A stretch of 7,877 nucleotides of DNA from Clostridiales bacterium. Its GTDB lineage: Bacteria; Bacillota; Clostridia; Oscillospirales; Ruminococcaceae. This document shows, piece after piece, positions 4,245-7,877 of this stretch. Each line of letters begins with the position of its first letter. Position 1 is the stretch's first letter. The stretch covers positions 1 to 7,877 of the forward strand of contig JAAZLM010000238.1 in the NCBI GenBank assembly GCA_012799315.1. The letters run 5' to 3'. The translations under genes and the position numbers were made by a program. Under the pieces are notes generated by a model. It did no database searches. It saw only the letters and a program-made list of their open reading frames with translations, and was not told the DNA's origin.

Positions 4245-6317
4245 ATGATGAAAAAGCGAAAACTACTGTCGATGCTAATTGCGATTATGCTATTAGCGGT
4301 CAATGTAATGGCGGGTTATACGACAGCCGCCGCCGAAAGCCCTTATTACGGATTAAAGTTGCACTATGTTGGTGAGAACCACGACTTCATCGATGTGGGA
4401 ATTATAACTATCCAGGGTGGACAATTTTCCGATGGATCGTGGTACAAGCAATTGGAACATGATAAACTTAGCGACGTTATTGCCGATGTGCAAATCAATC
4501 CAATTGATGAAGTTAGCATTTCTATCTTCACATCGAATTGGGTGCAACTTGGCTCATGCAAGATTCCACGCTCGCAATTTGTTAGCTCGGGTGGGAATGT
4601 GCTGGCTTGGTTCATCGAGGGGGAGGGCATTGTTTTTACAAATCCAAATGAAGGTACAACAACAACGACGACTACCATGGCGACTACTTCTGCAACTACT
4701 ACAACTCAATTAACAACATCAACTAGTACGACAACTGCCACTACGACTTCTACAACGGCGCCGACAACAATAACGACAACTACTAGTACAACTCAATCAA
4801 CGGACATTCCCGATGGATATTACAAGCTGGTGATTAACTCTACTAGCAACAATGATGTGGGGATGATTGTCATTGCAGGGTGCCAAAGTATGTTAAGTGA
4901 TGGCATTCCAACGTGGTGGCATAACTACCCTGTGCTCAGTGGGGACAATCTCCTTACAGTGTATGTGAATGTTACCGAATCCGTGGAGATTAGCTTCCTT
5001 ACAATGGGTTGGACGAATCTAGCCGATGCATCTATACCTGCATCAAAATTCACTAGCGATACATTGAATGTCTGGTATGTTGATGGTAAAATTTCTTATA
5101 CTAAGCCCGATGAAGGGCAAACGACAACTTCTACCACTACTACGACACAAACAACAATGCCGACTACTTATACCACTACAACTACCGGGAAGACAACTTC
5201 CCCTACTGGAACTACTACAAATACAACATCTGCTACAACAAGCTTAACTACGGAAATAACTACAACAACTCAGCGGGAGATGAATGCAATGGAGTTAGTG
5301 CGTGATATGAAGGTTGGATGGAATCTTGGGAATTCACTCGATTCTAAGCCGACTTGGTTCACTAATGGAACTGTTGAACAATATGAAATGTCATGGGGCA
5401 ATCCTGTTACAACTAAGGCAATGATCGATATGGTAAAGGCGGCAGGATTTAATACGATTAGAGTCCCGACAACATGGGAAGAAAAATTAGGCCCAGCGCC
5501 GAACTATATCATTCGTGAGGACTGGATGAATAGAGTGCAGGAAGTTGTCGATTACTGCATCGATAATGATTTATATGTAATTTTAAACATTCACCATGAG
5601 GATTGGCACTTCCCCTCCTATGAAAATTTGGAAAGTGCAAGTAAGCAGATGGTGAAGGTTTGGGAGCAAATTGCCGAGCGGTTCAAGGATTATGATGAGA
5701 AGCTTATTTTTGAGGGAATGAATGAGCCACGCATGATGGGAACACCGCTTGAGTGGAATGGCGGAACTGCAGAAGCACGGGACGTTATTAACATTCTAAA
5801 CGGTGTATTCCTTGATACAATAAGAGCAGCCGGCGGCAATAATCCTACAAGATTCCTAATGTTGCCTACTTATGCAGCGTCCCCCTCCCCCGTTACTGTG
5901 GAGGCAATGACTATCCCAAATGATGATAGAATTATCGTGTCTATACACGGATATACCCCATATAACTTTACTATCAATACTGAGGGCACTCCATATTGGA
6001 GTGTTGACAATCCGCAGGATAGACGTGAAGTAGATGAGTCAATTGATCTGCTATACAGGACTTTTGTCAGCAAGGGCATACCCGTTGTAGTGGGGGAATT
6101 CGGCGCATCGAACAAGAATAATATCGCCGATAGAGCCGCTTGGACAGAATACTATGTGAGGAAGGCTAGTGAGGTCGGCATTACCTGCGTTTGGTGGGAT
6201 AATGGAGCATTCACTGGTGAAGGCCAACTATTCGGAATACTCAACAGGAATGAACTCAGGTGGCAATATCCTGAAATTGTAGATGCTTTAATGCGTGGAG
6301 TGGAAAATTATAACTAG
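4245..6317 (+). CDS. Secreted multi-domain GH5 (subfamily 4-like) endo-beta-glucanase
   Basis: This is an extracellular enzyme predicted to hydrolyse beta-1,4-glucan backbones (cellulose, mixed-linkage glucan, xyloglucan or related) with retention. It has 690 residues. A signal peptide spans about 1-30 (basic MMKKRK, hydrophobic core, TTAAA-E cleavage). Module A is at 32-137, Thr-linker 1 at 138-186, module B at 188-292, Thr-linker 2 at 293-343, and a GH5 barrel at 344-690. In the barrel, GWNLGNSLDS, SWGNPVTT and GFNTIRVPTTW (Arg406) are typical of GH5_4. The acid/base is Glu494 (FEGMNEPR) and the nucleophile Glu618 (VVVGEFGA); His450/His451, His568 with Tyr570, and Trp650/Trp651 line the active site. 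ATG 4245 and ATG 4248 both follow AGAGGA, so the start is uncertain by one residue. There is no dockerin, S-layer or LPXTG anchor, so the protein looks freely secreted. Exact substrate is inferred. Confidence 0.93.
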   Translation: MMKKRKLLSMLIAIMLLAVNVMAGYTTAAAESPYYGLKLHYVGENHDFIDVGIITIQGGQFSDGSWYKQLEHDKLSDVIADVQINPIDEVSISIFTSNWVQLGSCKIPRSQFVSSGGNVLAWFIEGEGIVFTNPNEGTTTTTTTMATTSATTTTQLTTSTSTTTATTTSTTAPTTITTTTSTTQSTDIPDGYYKLVINSTSNNDVGMIVIAGCQSMLSDGIPTWWHNYPVLSGDNLLTVYVNVTESVEISFLTMGWTNLADASIPASKFTSDTLNVWYVDGKISYTKPDEGQTTTSTTTTTQTTMPTTYTTTTTGKTTSPTGTTTNTTSATTSLTTEITTTTQREMNAMELVRDMKVGWNLGNSLDSKPTWFTNGTVEQYEMSWGNPVTTKAMIDMVKAAGFNTIRVPTTWEEKLGPAPNYIIREDWMNRVQEVVDYCIDNDLYVILNIHHEDWHFPSYENLESASKQMVKVWEQIAERFKDYDEKLIFEGMNEPRMMGTPLEWNGGTAEARDVINILNGVFLDTIRAAGGNNPTRFLMLPTYAASPSPVTVEAMTIPNDDRIIVSIHGYTPYNFTINTEGTPYWSVDNPQDRREVDESIDLLYRTFVSKGIPVVVGEFGASNKNNIADRAAWTEYYVRKASEVGITCVWWDNGAFTGEGQLFGILNRNELRWQYPEIVDALMRGVENYN
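4338..4655 (+). repeat. GH5 N-terminal module A (first copy of a duplicated domain of about 105 residues)
   Basis: Residues 32-137 form the first of two related modules. Blocks shared with module B are DVGIITIQGG (DVGMIVIAGC in B), then a strand run ending VSISIFTSNW (VEISFLTMGW), then CKIPRSQF (ASIPASKF), then an aromatic-rich end, AWFIEGEGIVFTNPNEG (VWYVDGKISYTKPDEG). Alternating hydrophobic strands suggest a beta-sandwich, and Trp66, Trp99 and Trp122 could bind sugar. I do not recognise the family; a carbohydrate-binding role is inferred from position alone. Confidence 0.7.
4656..4802 (+). repeat. Threonine-rich linker 1 (low-complexity coding repeat)
   Basis: Residues 138-186 are almost entirely Thr with some Ser and Ala, encoded by mixed ACA/ACT/ACG codons. 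It is a flexible extracellular linker between modules A and B. In cellulolytic clostridia such linkers are often O-glycosylated. Confidence 0.85.
4806..5120 (+). repeat. GH5 N-terminal module B (second copy of the duplicated domain)
   Basis: Residues 188-292 are the second, diverged copy of module A, aligned over nearly its whole length with conserved order of strands and the closing YxKPDEG/TNPNEG segment just before each Thr-linker. It has its own aromatic candidates: Trp224, Trp225, Trp256, Trp277 and Tyr278. The module-plus-linker unit therefore appears to have been duplicated as a block, with divergence too large for recent duplication. Confidence 0.7.
5121..5273 (+). repeat. Threonine-rich linker 2 (low-complexity coding repeat)
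   Basis: Residues 293-343 are Thr-dominated, with Ser, Pro, Gly and Tyr interspersed (for example TTGKTTSPTGTTT). It joins module B to the GH5 barrel, which starts near MNAMELVRDM. Confidence 0.85.
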
Positions 6318-6354
6318 AAGAATACCCCCATCTAAATGATGGGGGTATTCTTTT
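6318..6354. terminator. Strong terminator between convergent GH5 and GH13 genes, possibly bidirectional
   Basis: AAGAATACCCCCATC (6318-6332) pairs perfectly with GATGGGGGTATTCTT (6338-6352) as a 15-bp stem with a 5-base loop, ending in TTCTTTT on the plus strand. It starts immediately after the GH5 stop codon. On the minus strand, the U-run after the stem is weaker (TTCTTCTAGTTATAATTTT), but it is the only hairpin after the GH13 stop codon, so it probably serves both genes. Confidence 0.9.
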
Positions 6355-6372
6355 AAGAGGAAATCTATATAT

Positions 6373-7877
6373 TTATTTGAGGAGAACAATAGAATATGGA
6401 GGGAGGGTCAATTCATCTCCCTCTAAAACCGGGTCCGTGCCCGTCGTGGTCATATAACCACGAATGCCTTTATAGTTATAATCAGCTTTATTAAACTGAA
6501 TTTCTTTTTCTTGCTCCGATATGTTGTAAATTATATATAGGTCACTATCATTATATGTCTTTTTAATTGCGCAAATATCGATGTCGTTCGTATCAATTGA
6601 GGTGATAAATCCACGTGCAATTTCGGGATTTTCATTCCTTAACCTTAATCCCCTTTTGAAAAAATTGAGGATTGAGCCTTCGTCAGTTAATTGTTGTTCA
6701 ACACTGGGGAATTTATGATCCGCTTGACTTGCATTCGTTGGCGGATTCGTTATCCCTTCATCGTCTGTATCTGACCATAGCATCGGCATTCGTTTATTTT
6801 CATCTATGCCGCTACCACTCATGCCGATTTCTTCACCATAGTATACGAACACACTTCCATTCATAGTAAGATTCATTCCTGCCGCCATCTTGATCTTCTG
6901 CTCATCGTATGAGAAGTAGCCAGATCCCCTGGCGGTATCGTGATTTGTGAAGAATGGCGCATCAATGCCATCGGCATTGAAAGAGGCGATCCTATCCTGA
7001 GAATATACTAATGCCTCTCCGAATGCTTTTGCTGAATTTTCAAGTCCTGTGTAATTGATTGTCTTGACAATTTTACCCGTTTGTTCAGCAAAGGCAAAAT
7101 TGAACACACTATCGATTCCACTTTCATAATACTTTGTCAGCTCGGTAAATGAATCCCATACTTCCGCAACAATGTAGCAATCTTCATCGATAGATTTGCA
7201 GTATTTATTGATCCAGTCAAGTATCTCGATATTCTTTTCCGTTCCGCCCGTGTAATATTCTTTTACTGCGTCAAGGCGGAATCCCCCTACCCCTAAATCC
7301 AGCCAATAATCTATTATTTGTTCTATGTCGTGCCTGAGGTCTTCATTAGCTAAATTTAGATCGGGCATCTGATCCCAGAAAATGCATTCATAAAAATAAT
7401 CACTATTGCCGACACGATGATATTCGTAGCTCGATTGATATTCGTCGGTAAAGTTGTAGTAATTGCAGTATGGGTTATGCTCCCTGCATAGTTTATCCGG
7501 ATATGTGCAAACATCTTCACCGCATGGCGGGATAACGATGCTATCGCAAGCAGACTTGAACCACGGGTGTTGTGCAGATGTATGGTTCAATACAAGGTCA
7601 ATTATCACCTTAATTCCCCTGGCATCGCATTCGGCTATTAAAGCCTTGAAATCCTCGATAGTTCCATATTGCTTATCAATTTCATAATAGTTGATGACAT
7701 CGTATTTGTGGTATGTTGTTGATGGCATTATCGGCATTAGCCAAATACCATTGAAGCCCATATCAGTGATATAGTCTAACTTCTGCCTTAGGCCATTAAT
7801 ATCGCCGATACCATCACCATCGCTATCATAGAACGAATAAAGAAATACCTCATAATAATTGCGATAGTTATCATCTA
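6373..7877 (-). CDS. GH13 alpha-amylase-family enzyme, N-terminus beyond the window
   Basis: This enzyme is predicted to hydrolyse alpha-1,4-glucosidic bonds of starch, glycogen or maltodextrin. The reading frame stays open to the right edge, so the visible 500 residues lack the start and any signal peptide; the ATG at 7761 is internal. The first visible block, YYEVFLYSFYDSDGDGIGD, is the usual opening strand plus calcium-type loop of GH13. Conserved regions follow in order: IIDLVLNHT (about 91-99), GGFRLDAVKE with nucleophile Asp202, IVAEVWDS with acid/base Glu238, and FFTNHDTAR with Asp313. YHKYDVINYY and HPWF resemble the GH13_36 group of intermediary alpha-amylases, which is my best guess; an oligo-1,6-glucosidase is less likely. 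The C-terminal domain ends normally at LPPYSIVLLK with no added binding module. An unusual segment (110-137) carries five cysteines. Confidence 0.92.
   Translation of the reverse strand, partial: DDNYRNYYEVFLYSFYDSDGDGIGDINGLRQKLDYITDMGFNGIWLMPIMPSTTYHKYDVINYYEIDKQYGTIEDFKALIAECDARGIKVIIDLVLNHTSAQHPWFKSACDSIVIPPCGEDVCTYPDKLCREHNPYCNYYNFTDEYQSSYEYHRVGNSDYFYECIFWDQMPDLNLANEDLRHDIEQIIDYWLDLGVGGFRLDAVKEYYTGGTEKNIEILDWINKYCKSIDEDCYIVAEVWDSFTELTKYYESGIDSVFNFAFAEQTGKIVKTINYTGLENSAKAFGEALVYSQDRIASFNADGIDAPFFTNHDTARGSGYFSYDEQKIKMAAGMNLTMNGSVFVYYGEEIGMSGSGIDENKRMPMLWSDTDDEGITNPPTNASQADHKFPSVEQQLTDEGSILNFFKRGLRLRNENPEIARGFITSIDTNDIDICAIKKTYNDSDLYIIYNISEQEKEIQFNKADYNYKGIRGYMTTTGTDPVLEGDELTLPPYSIVLLK

Noticed and set aside
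4364..4713. Overlapping open frames on both strands across the GH5 N-terminus and linker
   Set aside because: They arise from low-complexity Thr codons and strong GH5 coding in the main frame, lack ribosome sites and show no recognisable protein features.
4653..5273. ACN-rich tracts as a CRISPR array or tandem DNA satellite
   Set aside because: There is no constant repeat-spacer pattern; the periodicity is simply Thr codons in a protein linker.

Overview
The window reads as a chromosomal segment of a low-G+C Gram-positive anaerobe, most likely a plant-fibre-degrading member of the Clostridia (Ruminococcus/Oscillospirales-like). The grounds are the A+T-rich intergenic DNA, strong purine-rich Shine-Dalgarno sequences, sigma-A-type promoters, frequent TTG/GTG starts, a lipoprotein amino-acid binding protein, and a secreted glycoside hydrolase with long threonine linkers. 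Assignment below class level is inference.

Layout. (1) 1-478, minus strand: a non-haem ferritin, truncated at its C-terminus by the window edge. (2) 479-707: a divergent intergenic region with several inverted repeats. (3) 708-1508, plus: a ZupT-type ZIP metal transporter that appears to start at a non-AUG codon. (4) 1509-1747: intergenic region with a good sigma-A promoter. (5) 1748-4007, plus: a three-gene polar amino-acid ABC importer in the order binding lipoprotein, permease, ATPase. A perfect hairpin lies after the first gene, the last two genes overlap by 14 bases, and a terminator follows. (6) 4045-4244: promoter and a leader of about 145 nt with a cre-like site. (7) 4245-6317, plus: a secreted, multi-domain GH5 endo-beta-glucanase-like enzyme. 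(8) 6318-6354: a strong hairpin terminator between convergent genes. (9) 6373-7877, minus: a GH13 alpha-amylase-family enzyme whose N-terminus lies beyond the window.

How the genes fit together. Ferritin and the ZIP transporter form a divergent metal-homeostasis pair (storage and uptake) and may share operators. The ABC operon imports a polar amino acid. The GH5 and GH13 enzymes act on beta- and alpha-linked glucans respectively and are transcribed toward each other, so they are separate transcription units in one carbohydrate-use neighbourhood. No RNA gene, insertion sequence, CRISPR array or phage feature was recognised.

The most novel-looking element is the N-terminal half of the GH5 protein. 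It holds two diverged copies of a module of about 105 residues, each followed by a Thr-rich linker, that I cannot assign to a known carbohydrate-binding family. Next are the apparent AUA or AUU start of zupT, the hairpin between the binding-protein and permease genes, and a five-cysteine insertion in the GH13 enzyme. Nothing here amounts to a clearly new multi-gene system.
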